A model generated the notes under the pieces. It worked only from the letters and a program-made list of their open reading frames with translations, did not search any database and was not told where the DNA came from. From assembly GCF_028994805.1 (NCBI RefSeq), contig NZ_JAJQQP010000008.1, positions 255,305 through 319,304 on the forward strand: 64,000 nt of DNA, given 5' to 3'. Shown in pieces: positions 8,506 to 16,930 of this stretch. This DNA comes from Promicromonospora iranensis (GTDB lineage Bacteria > Actinomycetota > Actinomycetes > Actinomycetales > Cellulomonadaceae). Numbering within the stretch: position 1 is the first letter of the stretch; the number at the start of each line of letters is the position of its first letter. The translations under genes were made by a program, and so were the position numbers.

Positions 8506-9924
8506 TCAGAGCGCTGGACGGTAGCCGGCGCGGAAGTTCCACCCGTGGTCGGCGGTCTCGCCGAACAGCTGTGACTGGACGGTCAGGGTGCCGCCCGACG
8601 CCCAGGCGAGTCGGGTGCGCCAGGTCGTCAGGTGGTCGCCGAACAGCGAGCAGCGCACGTCCAGCGTGTCCTCACCGGTCCATCCGGCCGTGATGACGGC
8701 GGGCCGGTCCTCGATCACCGTCCGGACAGGGCCGTCGAACCGCAGCTCCACGTCCCAGCGGGCCGCGCTTCGGCCATCGGTACCGGTCAGGCCGCCGACG
8801 CTGGTCAGCCGGCCGCCGCCGCCGTCCAGCGACAGCACGAGCTCGGCGGGCCCGGGCCCGTCGGCGGCCTTCGCGTAGTGCTCGGCGACGGGCCGGGCGT
8901 GCGCGGCGGCATGACGAGGCGCCGGCCAGGCCAGCTCGACGGTGGTGACGGCGGTGCTGGGCCGGTCCGGGGTACCGGCGTCGAGCCGGTGGACGAGCGG
9001 GTCCACCAGCAGGCCGAGCACGTCGTCGAGGAAGCGGTCACCGGTCGGGCAGGCCTGGTAGTCCGCGGTGACCACCACCGCGAGCCCTCGTTCGGGGTTG
9101 CCGTACACGAGCTGGCCGCCGAGCCCGAACATCAGCCACCATCCCGGACGGGGGACCCAGAGCTGGTAGCCGTAGCCGCCGCGCAGCGCGGCGGCGGAGC
9201 TCTGCAGGGCGGTGTCCGCCTGAGGGCTCGTCGCGGCGCGGAGGTAGTCGGGCGGCAGCAGCCGGGCGCCGTCGTGCACGCCGTCGGAGAGCAGGAGGTG
9301 CGCCAGACGCAGCAGGTCGCGTGGGGTGCAGATCAGTCCCGAGCCGCCGTGGGCGATGCCCTCCGGTCCGGTGAGGAACCGCAGGTCGGGGCCGATGCCC
9401 AGCGGGTCGAACAGGCGCGGGCGCAGGTAGTCCGGGAGCGACGTGCCCGACAAGCGTTCCACGAGGGCGGCCAGCACGTAGGAACCGCTGGTGTCGTAGG
9501 TGAAGACGGTGCCCGGCGGGTGCGTCGGCGGCACCCGGAAGTACGACTCCAGCCAGGCGCCGTCCGTGCGCTGGTACGTGGTCGACTGGTGCGGGCCGCG
9601 CATGGCGAGCATGTGCCGGATCGTCGTCGCCTCGAGCCACGGATGCACCGGGCCCATCTCGGGGAAGTGGCGCACTATCGGGTCGTCGAGGCTCAGTGCG
9701 CCCTCGTCCGCGAGCAGCCCGACAGCCAGGCCCGTGACCGTCTTGGACACCGAGTACATCCGCTGTGGCGTGTCCAGCCCGGCCGGCTCGCTGACGGCTT
9801 GCGCGACGGTCTCACCGCGGACGCTCACCTGGACGGTGTGCAGCGCGATGTCGAGCGCGGACGACCGGCGCGCGAGCGCGCCGATCAGACCTGCCAGGGA
9901 CGTGCTGTCAGGATGCGCGGGCAC
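8506..9924 (-). CDS. Serine hydrolase, class C beta-lactamase / esterase family
   Basis: A 472-residue protein with the penicillin-binding-protein fold: the nucleophile motif S-x-x-K in RMYSVSKTVTG (near residue 60) and the Y-x-S/N-type motif YDTSGSYV (near residue 146). The second half (about 330-470) is a beta-rich domain of the kind found after class C esterases. No signal peptide is seen, so it probably acts in the cytoplasm on small esters or amides; the substrate is unknown. The start is GTG 9924; its ribosome site is weak. It runs in the same direction as the xyl genes but is separated from xylB by a repeat element. Confidence 0.8.
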   Translation of the reverse strand: MPAHPDSTSLAGLIGALARRSSALDIALHTVQVSVRGETVAQAVSEPAGLDTPQRMYSVSKTVTGLAVGLLADEGALSLDDPIVRHFPEMGPVHPWLEATTIRHMLAMRGPHQSTTYQRTDGAWLESYFRVPPTHPPGTVFTYDTSGSYVLAALVERLSGTSLPDYLRPRLFDPLGIGPDLRFLTGPEGIAHGGSGLICTPRDLLRLAHLLLSDGVHDGARLLPPDYLRAATSPQADTALQSSAAALRGGYGYQLWVPRPGWWLMFGLGGQLVYGNPERGLAVVVTADYQACPTGDRFLDDVLGLLVDPLVHRLDAGTPDRPSTAVTTVELAWPAPRHAAAHARPVAEHYAKAADGPGPAELVLSLDGGGGRLTSVGGLTGTDGRSAARWDVELRFDGPVRTVIEDRPAVITAGWTGEDTLDVRCSLFGDHLTTWRTRLAWASGGTLTVQSQLFGETADHGWNFRAGYRPAL

Positions 9925-9945
9925 CGGCTCAGGCTCTCCTCGTGT

Positions 9946-10024
9946 CGCATGAGTCTGCGGTTCCGCTCAGGGCGCGTGCCTCGTTCCTCGGCCCGCACCC
10001 TGCGCCGCACCTCTGGCTCATGCG
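9946..10024 (-). repeat. Dispersed 79-bp element, copy A, over the xylB stop codon
   Basis: Read on the minus strand, this 79-bp segment aligns without gaps to 23276-23354 (64 of 79 identical by hand count). It begins CGCATGAG and ends CTCATGCG, so its termini are inverted repeats. The TGA of xylB lies inside its first 10 bases. A small GCGG-AA-CCGC hairpin sits in its second half. Confidence 0.7.
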
Positions 10025-11511
10025 AGGTCGCGCACCGCGGCGTACTGCTCGCGGATCACCGGCCGCGGGTCGGCGGCGAGCGTCGTGGCGATCGTCGTGG
10101 ACCACGCCGGAGCCGCGGCGTCCGGGTCGGCCGCGGCTGCCAGGACCCAGGCTGCCTGGCGCGCGGCACCGTCGGCCACGTACTCGCCGGGCTCGGGGAT
10201 GCCGATCGGCAGGCCGAAGACCTGCGGGGCGATCTGCTGCACGGCCGGCGACTGCGCCGCGCCGCCGATCAGCATCACGCGGTCCACCGAGACGCCCTGC
10301 GCGCGCAGGGCGTCGAGACCGTCCGCGAGCCCGCACAGCATGCCCTCGATGTAGGCGCGCGCCAGGTGCGCACGGGTCGACGTGGCGAGGCGGATGCCGT
10401 GCAGGGTGCCGGTGGCGGAGGGTCGGTTGGGCGTGCGCTCGCCCTCCAGGTACGGCACGAGCACGAGGCCGTCGGACCCGGGCGGGGCCTGCAGTGCGAG
10501 CTCGGCCAGGCCGTCGAAGTCGACGTCGAGCACCTCGCGGGCGGCGTCCAGGACCCGTGCCGCGTTGAGCGTGACGGCGAGCATGAGGGCGTTGCCCGTC
10601 GCGTCGGCGAAACCGTTGATCGCGCCCGACCCGTCGGCGGTGCGCTTCGGCGCGACGGCCGAGACCACGCCCGAGGTCCCGATCGAGATGGCGATGTCGC
10701 CGGACGTCATGCCGAGCCCGAGGGACGCCCCAGCGTTGTCGCCGGCGCCCGGCCCGACGAGGCAGCCGTTCGAGCCGAGGGACGTGGCGGTCGCCCCGCC
10801 CGCGACGGCCGGGTGCGCGACGGCGCCCGCCTCGGCGACCCCGACCACGCGCGGCAGCACGACGTCGGTCCGCCCCAGGGCACGTTCGAGCAGGTCAGGC
10901 CGGTACTGACCCGCGGAGGCGTCGTAGTACCCGGTGCCGGACGCGTCCGACCGGTCGGTGAACAGCTTGTCCAGCTGCGGCCCGAGCGGGGCAGTCGGGT
11001 CGCCTGCGGGGCCGTAGCCCGCGATGCGCCAGGACAGCCAGTCGTGCGGCAGCGCGACGGCGGCGACCTTGGCGGCGTTCTCCGGCTCGTTGTCGCGCAG
11101 CCAGCGCAGCTTCGTGACGGTCAGCGACGCGACGAGCACGGAGCCGACGGCGTCGGCCCAGGCCTGGGCACCGGCCTCGCGGCTACCGTCGCCCAGCTCG
11201 CTGATCAGCGCCTCCGCCGACGGCGCCGAGCGGTTGTCGTTCCACAGCAGCGCGGGCCGGATGACGTTGCCGTCGGCGTCCAGGACGACCATGCCGTGCT
11301 GCTGACCACCCACGGAGAGCGCAGCGACGTCGGCCAGGCCACCGGCCGCTGCAGCCGCCTCCTTGAAGGCGTCCCACCAGTGCTGCGGGTCCACCTCCGT
11401 GCCGTCCGGATGCTTGGCGGAACCGGTCCGGACCAGCGCGCCGGTCTCGGCGTCGCGGACGACGATCTTGCAGGACTGCGTGGACGTGTCCACGCCGGCG
11501 ACGAGGGGCAT
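10018..11511 (-). CDS. xylB: Xylulokinase
   Basis: A 497-residue FGGY-family carbohydrate kinase (D-xylulose + ATP to xylulose 5-phosphate). The phosphate-binding N terminus [15 protein letters not shown], the substrate segment [13 protein letters not shown] followed by ALLWNDNRS, the [17 protein letters not shown] adenosine region and [12 protein letters not shown] are all present. It starts at ATG 11511 with GGAGCACCG upstream. It lies 132 nt downstream of xylA on the same strand, and that gap contains a long perfect inverted repeat, so xylB may be expressed at a lower level than xylA. Its stop codon falls inside repeat copy A. Confidence 0.95.
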   Translation of the reverse strand: MPLVAGVDTSTQSCKIVVRDAETGALVRTGSAKHPDGTEVDPQHWWDAFKEAAAAAGGLADVAALSVGGQQHGMVVLDADGNVIRPALLWNDNRSAPSAEALISELGDGSREAGAQAWADAVGSVLVASLTVTKLRWLRDNEPENAAKVAAVALPHDWLSWRIAGYGPAGDPTAPLGPQLDKLFTDRSDASGTGYYDASAGQYRPDLLERALGRTDVVLPRVVGVAEAGAVAHPAVAGGATATSLGSNGCLVGPGAGDNAGASLGLGMTSGDIAISIGTSGVVSAVAPKRTADGSGAINGFADATGNALMLAVTLNAARVLDAAREVLDVDFDGLAELALQAPPGSDGLVLVPYLEGERTPNRPSATGTLHGIRLATSTRAHLARAYIEGMLCGLADGLDALRAQGVSVDRVMLIGGAAQSPAVQQIAPQVFGLPIGIPEPGEYVADGAARQAAWVLAAAADPDAAAPAWSTTIATTLAADPRPVIREQYAAVRDLA

Positions 11512-11574
11512 CGGTGCTCCAGAAGATGTGGGAAGGGACCGGCGGCCACGCTACCGCGCGCCGCACAAGACACG

Positions 11575-11633
11575 TTGAGTGCTGGCTATTTGTTGGTCTT
11601 CCCGGGCCGGGACAACAAATAGCCAGCACTCAA
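11575..11633. repeat. Long perfect inverted repeat between xylA and xylB (IR-2)
   Basis: Arms 11575-11595 and 11613-11633 are exact 21-bp reverse complements around a GC-rich 17-nt loop. Unlike IR-1, it sits between two co-directional genes of one pathway, so it could act as a partial terminator or as an mRNA-protecting 3' hairpin of xylA. The arm sequence is AT-richer than its surroundings (TGGCTATTTGTTG). Confidence 0.75.
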
Positions 11634-11643
11634 GGTGAGGGGG

Positions 11644-12798
11644 TCAGCCGATCAGGTGCTTCAGCGCGAGCTGGTGGAGGCGGACCAGGCCGTAGTCCTT
11701 CTCGGCCAGCGCGTCGACGTCGGGGTCGGCCTCGGCGAGGAAGGAGTCGAACGTCTCGCCCTCGGCGAGGGTCGACCGGCCCAGCTCGAAGATCCCCGCG
11801 TGCTCGAACGCGGCCTGCACCTCGGCGTCGGCACGGTACGCCGCGGCCTTGGCCGCGAGCATGTCGTAGGTCTCCATGTTGGCCTTGGCCGACTCCCACA
11901 CGCCGTCGAGGTACTCGGTGCGCGACGGCTTGTAGTCGAAGTGGCGCGGGCCCTCGTAGCGGGGGCCGCCGTTCGGGAAGCCGTTCTCCAGCAGGTCCAC
12001 CGTGAAGAACGCCGACAGCAGGTCGCCGTGGCCGAACACGAGGTCCTGGTCGTAGCGCGGCCCGTGCTGACCGTTCAGGTCGATGTGGAACAGCTTGCCC
12101 AGGTGCAGGGCCAGGGCGATGCCGTGCGTGTAGTTGAGGCCGGCCATCTGCTCGTGGCCCGTCTCCGGGTTGAGGCCCACGATGTCGCCGTTGTCGAGCG
12201 AGTCGATCAGCGCGATGGCGTGGCCGATCGTCGGCAGGAAGATGTCGCCGCGGGGCTCGTTGGGCTTGGGCTCCAGGGCGATCTTGAGCCCGTAGCCCTT
12301 CTCCTTGATGTACGAGGCGACGGTGTCGATGCCCTCGGCGTAGCGCGCGTGCGCCGCGTTGAGGTCCTTCGAGTTGTCGTACTCGGTGCCCTCGCGGCCA
12401 CCCCACATGACGAACGTGGAGGCGCCCATGTCGGCGGCCAGGTCCACGTTGCGCAGCACCTTGCGCAGGCCGAAGCGGCGCACGTCGCGGTTGTTGGAGG
12501 TGAACGCGCCGTCCTTGAAGACGGGGTGCGTGAACGTGTTGGTCGTGACCATCTCGCAGACCATGCCGGTGTCGGCGGCGGCCTGCTTGACGGAGTCGAT
12601 CTGCTTCTGACGCTCGGCGTCGTCCGCGCCGAAGGGGTAGACGTCGTTGTCGTGGAACGTGAAGCCCCAGGCGCCGAGGTCCGCGAGCTTGCGGACGGAC
12701 TCGGCGGGGTCGAGCTCGGGGCGGGTCGCCGTGCCGAACGGGTCGGCAGCGGGCCAGCCGATGGTCCACAGGCCGAACGAGTACTTGATGTCGCTCAC
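11644..12798 (-). CDS. xylA: Xylose isomerase, class I short form
   Basis: A 384-residue enzyme (D-xylose to D-xylulose), the usual length for actinobacterial XylA. The catalytic His/Asp pair is in TFHDNDVYP, the tryptophan/metal region in [12 protein letters not shown], the metal ligands in [24 protein letters not shown] and [22 protein letters not shown]. It starts at GTG 12798 with TGAGGAG 5 nt upstream; no better ATG exists. It is divergent from the ROK gene xylR across a 89-nt gap, the common layout for xylose-inducible control. Confidence 0.97.
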   Translation of the reverse strand: MSDIKYSFGLWTIGWPAADPFGTATRPELDPAESVRKLADLGAWGFTFHDNDVYPFGADDAERQKQIDSVKQAAADTGMVCEMVTTNTFTHPVFKDGAFTSNNRDVRRFGLRKVLRNVDLAADMGASTFVMWGGREGTEYDNSKDLNAAHARYAEGIDTVASYIKEKGYGLKIALEPKPNEPRGDIFLPTIGHAIALIDSLDNGDIVGLNPETGHEQMAGLNYTHGIALALHLGKLFHIDLNGQHGPRYDQDLVFGHGDLLSAFFTVDLLENGFPNGGPRYEGPRHFDYKPSRTEYLDGVWESAKANMETYDMLAAKAAAYRADAEVQAAFEHAGIFELGRSTLAEGETFDSFLAEADPDVDALAEKDYGLVRLHQLALKHLIG

Positions 12799-12887
12799 GG
12801 GGTCTCCTCATCGAGGCGGCCCCGACGTGCGGCGCCGCTTTTGTTGTACGAATGAACTATTACCCGGGGCTCGGCTACAGTCAAGGC
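12799..12887. promoter_or_regulatory. Divergent xylA / xylR promoter-operator region
   Basis: The 89-nt gap carries an AT-rich patch (12840-12862) that stands out from its GC-rich flanks. Within it is an imperfect dyad GTT-N9-AAC (12844-12858). A ROK repressor encoded alongside is likely to bind here and be released by xylose; the site itself is only a candidate. Confidence 0.5.
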
Positions 12888-14117
12888 GTGACCACCGCCG
12901 GGACCGCACGCGAGACCACCACGCGGACGGGCCCTGGTGCGGCCCGCCAGCACACCCTGCGCGAACGCAACCTGGAGCTCGTTGCGCGCGCCGTGTACGA
13001 GGTGCCCGAACCACTCTCGCGCGCAGGCGTGGCCGCCGCGACCGGCTTGGCCCGGGCGACGGTGTCGACGCTGGTGGACCAGCTGGTGGCCGCCGGACTC
13101 GTCCGGGAGCTGCCCGCCGTGACCGGCGGACGCGCGGGCCGGCCCGCGGTGCCGCTCGTCCCGGCGCCCCGCTCCGTCGTCGGCCTGGGGCTCGAGGTGA
13201 ACGTGGACTACCTCGGCGCGCGTGTGCTCGATCTCACCGGTGAGGTCGTGTCGGAGCAGGTGGTTCCCGGCGCTCTCCACGACAGCGACCCGACCGTGGT
13301 GCTGGGTCGGCTCGGCGCGCTCGCCCGCGAGGTGTCCGACGGTGTCGCGGCGTCCGGCATGACGGTCGCCGGCGCACGTCTCGCGCTGCCCGGCCTGGTC
13401 GACCCGCGCACCGGGCTCCTGGAGGTGGCACCCAACCTCGGCTGGTCGTCGCTCGACCCGGTCCCGCTGCTCGGGCTGGGCGACCTCGGCGTCCGGATCG
13501 CGAACGAGGCCAAGCTCGCCGCGCTCGCGGAGCTGGCCGGCGGTTCGGACGTCGCGGCGCCCGACTCCTTCATCTTCGTGTCGGGCGACGTCGGCATCGG
13601 CGCGGCCATCGTCGTCGACCGCGCGCTGTTCCTGGGGGAGCGGGGATGGAACGGCGAGATCGGGCACGTCGTGGTCGACCCCGCCGGACCGCGCTGCTCG
13701 TGCGGAGCATTCGGCTGCCTGGAGCAGTACGCGGGCAAGGAGGCGATGATGCGCGCGGCCGGGCTGCCGCTGGACTCGGCCCTGAGCGCGCTCATCACCC
13801 GCCTCACGGAGGCGGGTGATGCCGGGCGGCCGGCTGACGGCAGGCGCACCCTGCCGGCCGGGCGCGCGCTCGGCTCCGCCCTCGCCGACTTCGTCAACCT
13901 GCTCGACGTCTCCACCATCGTGCTGGGCGGCGCCTACACCGAGCTGCTGCCGTGGCTCCGGGCCGACGTCGAGGAGGTGCTCGCCGACCGGGTGCTCTCC
14001 GCGCCGTTCGTCGACCTGGACGTCCGTGCAGCCCAGGCGGGGCCGCACGCGGCGCTGACGGGTGGTGCGCGGGAGGTGCTGCAGGCGGTGCTCGCCGACC
14101 CTGCCGCCTGGGTCTGA
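12888..14117 (+). CDS. xylR: ROK-family transcriptional repressor of xylose genes
   Basis: A 409-residue protein (from GTG 12888) with an N-terminal winged HTH (LSRAGVAAATGLARATVSTLVDQLVAAGLV) and a ROK sugar-kinase-like domain. The ROK zinc site is visible as GEIGHVVVDPAGPRCSCGAFGCLEQYAG, with its His and three Cys residues. The domain is followed by a normal C-terminal half. An ORF reading 12 codons further upstream exists, but it would run through the AT-rich operator, so I prefer 12888. Divergence from xylA makes it the probable xylose-responsive repressor of xylA and xylB. Confidence 0.9.
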   Translation: MTTAGTARETTTRTGPGAARQHTLRERNLELVARAVYEVPEPLSRAGVAAATGLARATVSTLVDQLVAAGLVRELPAVTGGRAGRPAVPLVPAPRSVVGLGLEVNVDYLGARVLDLTGEVVSEQVVPGALHDSDPTVVLGRLGALAREVSDGVAASGMTVAGARLALPGLVDPRTGLLEVAPNLGWSSLDPVPLLGLGDLGVRIANEAKLAALAELAGGSDVAAPDSFIFVSGDVGIGAAIVVDRALFLGERGWNGEIGHVVVDPAGPRCSCGAFGCLEQYAGKEAMMRAAGLPLDSALSALITRLTEAGDAGRPADGRRTLPAGRALGSALADFVNLLDVSTIVLGGAYTELLPWLRADVEEVLADRVLSAPFVDLDVRAAQAGPHAALTGGAREVLQAVLADPAAWV

Positions 14118-14273
14118 CTCAGGGCGCAGATCGCGGTCCGGCGCGGCAAGATAAACCTCTGGGATAGACGTCAGGTCGAATTGTTGGCAGCATGCCTGCC
14201 CATTGGCCCGGTACGAGAGGGGATATCGGGCCGATAAGAATCCGCCCAGTTCCCCCGCGAGGAGGCGTTGTCT

Positions 14274-15956
14274 GTGCTGGATTCACTCGCCAAGCGGCTC
14301 GGGCTCAAGACGGACCCGGTGATCTTCTTCTCCGCGGCCGGGCTCATGGTCGTCTTCCTGTTGCTGCTGGTCGTCTTCCCGGGCCCTATCGGGGAGCTGT
14401 TCACCGCGGGCCGGACCTGGGTGGTGACCCGGCTGGGATGGTTCTTCATCCTCGGTGTGACCGTCTGGGTGTTGTTTCTGGTCTACCTGGCCATCAGCAA
14501 GTACGGCAGCGTGCGGCTCGGCGGTGACCACGAGCGGCCCAAGTACTCCAACGTCTCGTGGTTCACCATGCTTTTCGCCGGTGGTATCGGCACCATCCTG
14601 ATGTATTGGGGCGTCGCCGAGCCGATCAACCATTTCGCTTCCGCGCCGCGCGGCGCCGTGCCTTTCTCGGCTCAGGCGGCGAACGACGCGATGAGCATCT
14701 CGATCTACCATCTCGGCCTGCACACGTGGGCGATCTTCACGCTGCCCGGCCTCGCCTTCGGGTACTTCATCTACCGGCACAAGCTGCCGCTCCGGGTCAG
14801 CTCCGTGTTCTACCCGTTCCTCAAGGAGCGCATCTACGGGCCGATCGGCAAGACGATCGACGTCTTCGCGATCCTCGGCACGCTCTTCGGCGTCGCCGTG
14901 TCGATCGGTCTGGGCACGCAGCAGATCAACACCGGGCTGGCGGATCTGACGGCGATCCCGAACGGGGTGGTGCCCAAGGTGATCATCATCTGCATCCTCA
15001 CCGGCATCGCGGTGACCTCGATCGTCGCGGGCCTCGACAAGGGCGTGAAGACGCTGTCGAACATCAACATCGGCATGGCTGTCGCGCTGATGCTCTTCGT
15101 GCTGTTCGCCGGGTCCACGGTCTTCCTGCTGCGCGAGATCATCGAGACCATCGGGCTCTACGCGCAGAACATCGTGCCGCTCGCCTTCTGGAACGACGCG
15201 CTGGCCCCCTTCACCACCGACGAGGGCTGGGGCTGGCAGGGCGGCTGGACCGTCTTCTACTGGGCGTGGACCGTGACCTGGGCGCCGTTCATGGGGATCT
15301 TCCTGGCGCGCATCTCCCGTGGCCGCACGATCCGGGAGTTCGTCGGTGGCGTGCTGCTCGCACCGTCGCTCTTCACGCTGGTCTGGTTCGCGATCTTCGG
15401 CTGGTCGGCCATGGAGCTGGACGGCATCGGCTCCGCTGCGGACGCTGCCCACCCGATCACCGAGGCGGTGATGGAGAACCCCGCCACGGCGATGTTCACC
15501 TTCTTCGAACAGCTGCTCGGGGTGGGTGGCCTGGCCACGTTCGTCTCTGGCCTGGTGGTCGTGATCGTGGCCATCTTCTTCGCCACGTCGTCCGACTCGG
15601 CCTCGCTGGTCGTGGACATGCTCTGCACCGGGAACGAGGACTCCGGGCCGGTTCGTCAGCGTGTGTTCTGGGGCGTGTCGGAGGGCGCCGTCGCCATCGC
15701 GCTGATCGTGCTGGCGGGCGAGACCGGGCTGGTCGCGCTGCAGCAGGTGATCACGGTGATCGGCCTGCCCATCTTCATCCTGATGTTCCTGGCGATGTTC
15801 GCGCTCTGGCGCGGTCTGTCCACGGAGAAGTTCGTGACCATCCGGCTGCCGATCTCCGGCTCGAAGGTGGAGACCCTGCAGCCGGAGGCCGAGGGCGTGC
15901 GGACCCGGATCAGCCGATCGACGCCTCGTCCGGTGCGTCGATCGGGCCAAGAGTGA
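14274..15956 (+). CDS. BCCT-family betaine/choline/carnitine-type transporter
   Basis: A roughly 560-residue, 12-helix secondary transporter. The BCCT hallmark tryptophan segment is present (WTVFYWAWTVTWAPFMGIF, then ARISRGRTIREF), as is MYWGVAEP in helix 3. The glycine stretch before it reads GGIGTIL rather than the GMGIG of sodium-coupled BetP. I prefer GTG 14274 (GAGGAGG 8 nt upstream) to TTG 14268 (2 nt). The gene's last 47 nt overlap the opposite-strand GntR gene. With the ectoine-type ABC operon next door it suggests an osmolyte-uptake locus. Confidence 0.88.
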   Translation: MLDSLAKRLGLKTDPVIFFSAAGLMVVFLLLLVVFPGPIGELFTAGRTWVVTRLGWFFILGVTVWVLFLVYLAISKYGSVRLGGDHERPKYSNVSWFTMLFAGGIGTILMYWGVAEPINHFASAPRGAVPFSAQAANDAMSISIYHLGLHTWAIFTLPGLAFGYFIYRHKLPLRVSSVFYPFLKERIYGPIGKTIDVFAILGTLFGVAVSIGLGTQQINTGLADLTAIPNGVVPKVIIICILTGIAVTSIVAGLDKGVKTLSNINIGMAVALMLFVLFAGSTVFLLREIIETIGLYAQNIVPLAFWNDALAPFTTDEGWGWQGGWTVFYWAWTVTWAPFMGIFLARISRGRTIREFVGGVLLAPSLFTLVWFAIFGWSAMELDGIGSAADAAHPITEAVMENPATAMFTFFEQLLGVGGLATFVSGLVVVIVAIFFATSSDSASLVVDMLCTGNEDSGPVRQRVFWGVSEGAVAIALIVLAGETGLVALQQVITVIGLPIFILMFLAMFALWRGLSTEKFVTIRLPISGSKVETLQPEAEGVRTRISRSTPRPVRRSGQE

Positions 15957-16686
15957 TCTCCGGTGCGTCGGCAGGCTCCTCGAACGTCTCGACGGCCTCG
16001 TCCTCCCGGCCCAGGAGCCGCGCGACGGCGCCGTCGAGCGTCTCGACGATGGCCTTGACGAGGCCGGGCTCGTCCCGTGCCTCGAGGCGTTCGACGATCA
16101 CGGCGTGCGCGTCCGCCGTGTCCTTGCGCACCACGTACTCGTCGGACACGGTGAACGTGGCCATCCGCACCTCGACGATCAGGGTGGTCATCCAGCGCGT
16201 GAGCCACGGGTTGCCGGCCGCCGCGACGAGCGCCCAGTGCAGGTTGAGGTCGGCGCCGCCGATCCGGCGGGCGTCACCGGTGCCGTTCGCGGCGACCAGC
16301 TCGTCGTGGGCTCGACGGACGCCGGCGATCGCCGCGGCGTCGCCGGAGCGCACGAGCTGGCGGGCGGCCGTGACCTCCACCGACCGGCGCGCCTCGTAGA
16401 GAGCGGGGAGCCGTTCCCGGCCGATGGTGGCCACGCGCATGCCGCGTCCTGGCGTCGCGACGAGCAGGCCTTCCTGGACCAGCCGCTGCGCGGCCTCGCG
16501 CAGCGGGCCACGGCTCACCCCGAGCTGCGCCGCGACGTCCACCTCACGGATCGGCGAGCCGACGGCGAGCACTCCCGCGTAGACCGCGTTGCGCAGCTCC
16601 GCCTGGATCAGGTCGACGGTCGAGGGACGCGTCACACGTGAGAACGACGGGGCGGTCGTCAGGGTGGCCCGCGACGGGTGGGACAT
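15910..16686 (-). CDS. GntR/FadR (FCD) family transcriptional regulator
   Basis: A 258-residue regulator with an N-terminal winged HTH (REVDVAAQLGVSRGPLREAAQRLVQEGLL) and an all-helical FCD ligand domain. The FCD metal ligands are plausible in ALYEARRSVEV, LHWALVAAAGN and DAHAVIVERLEARD. The ATG at 16686 has GGAAGGAGC 7 nt upstream. Its 3' end overlaps the BCCT gene tail-to-tail and its 5' end faces the ehu operon, so it probably controls one or both in response to a compatible solute or a breakdown product. The ligand is not known. Confidence 0.88.
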   Translation of the reverse strand: MSHPSRATLTTAPSFSRVTRPSTVDLIQAELRNAVYAGVLAVGSPIREVDVAAQLGVSRGPLREAAQRLVQEGLLVATPGRGMRVATIGRERLPALYEARRSVEVTAARQLVRSGDAAAIAGVRRAHDELVAANGTGDARRIGGADLNLHWALVAAAGNPWLTRWMTTLIVEVRMATFTVSDEYVVRKDTADAHAVIVERLEARDEPGLVKAIVETLDGAVARLLGREDEAVETFEEPADAPEITLGPIDAPDEASIG

Positions 16687-16803
16687 CGGTGCTCCTTCCG
16701 TGAGCGCACGTCGATGACGACATCATCCCCGGTGCGCGGACAGCGTGGTGGCGAGGTCCAGGGCGGCGAGGTCCGGGGCGGCGCCGGCCGGGTGAACTTG
16801 CAG

Positions 16804-16815
16804 ATTGTAGACAAT
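16804..16815. promoter_or_regulatory. Candidate GntR/FCD operator upstream of ehuB
   Basis: The dyad ATTGT-AG-ACAAT lies 127 nt before the ehuB start and 118 nt before the GntR start. A related half, AGATTGTCTGAAC, follows at 16832-16844. FCD regulators often bind such short ATTGT/ACAAT-type palindromes. The region is markedly AT-richer than its flanks, as expected for a divergent promoter. Confidence 0.5.
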
Positions 16816-16930
16816 ACTAATGTCGAACGCTAGATTGTCTGAACGTCGGTGGCGCGCTACGGTGCCATTCGTCCGTGAACTCCAGCCCACCCAGGCTTTG
16901 CCAGATCCGCCGGGTGGCGTGAAGGGAACC

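Noticed and set aside
8632..11622. A 996-codon plus-strand ORF across the serine hydrolase and xylB genes
   Set aside because: It is Arg/Gly/Asp-rich, has no recognisable domain and lies opposite two clear genes; it is a high-GC shadow frame.
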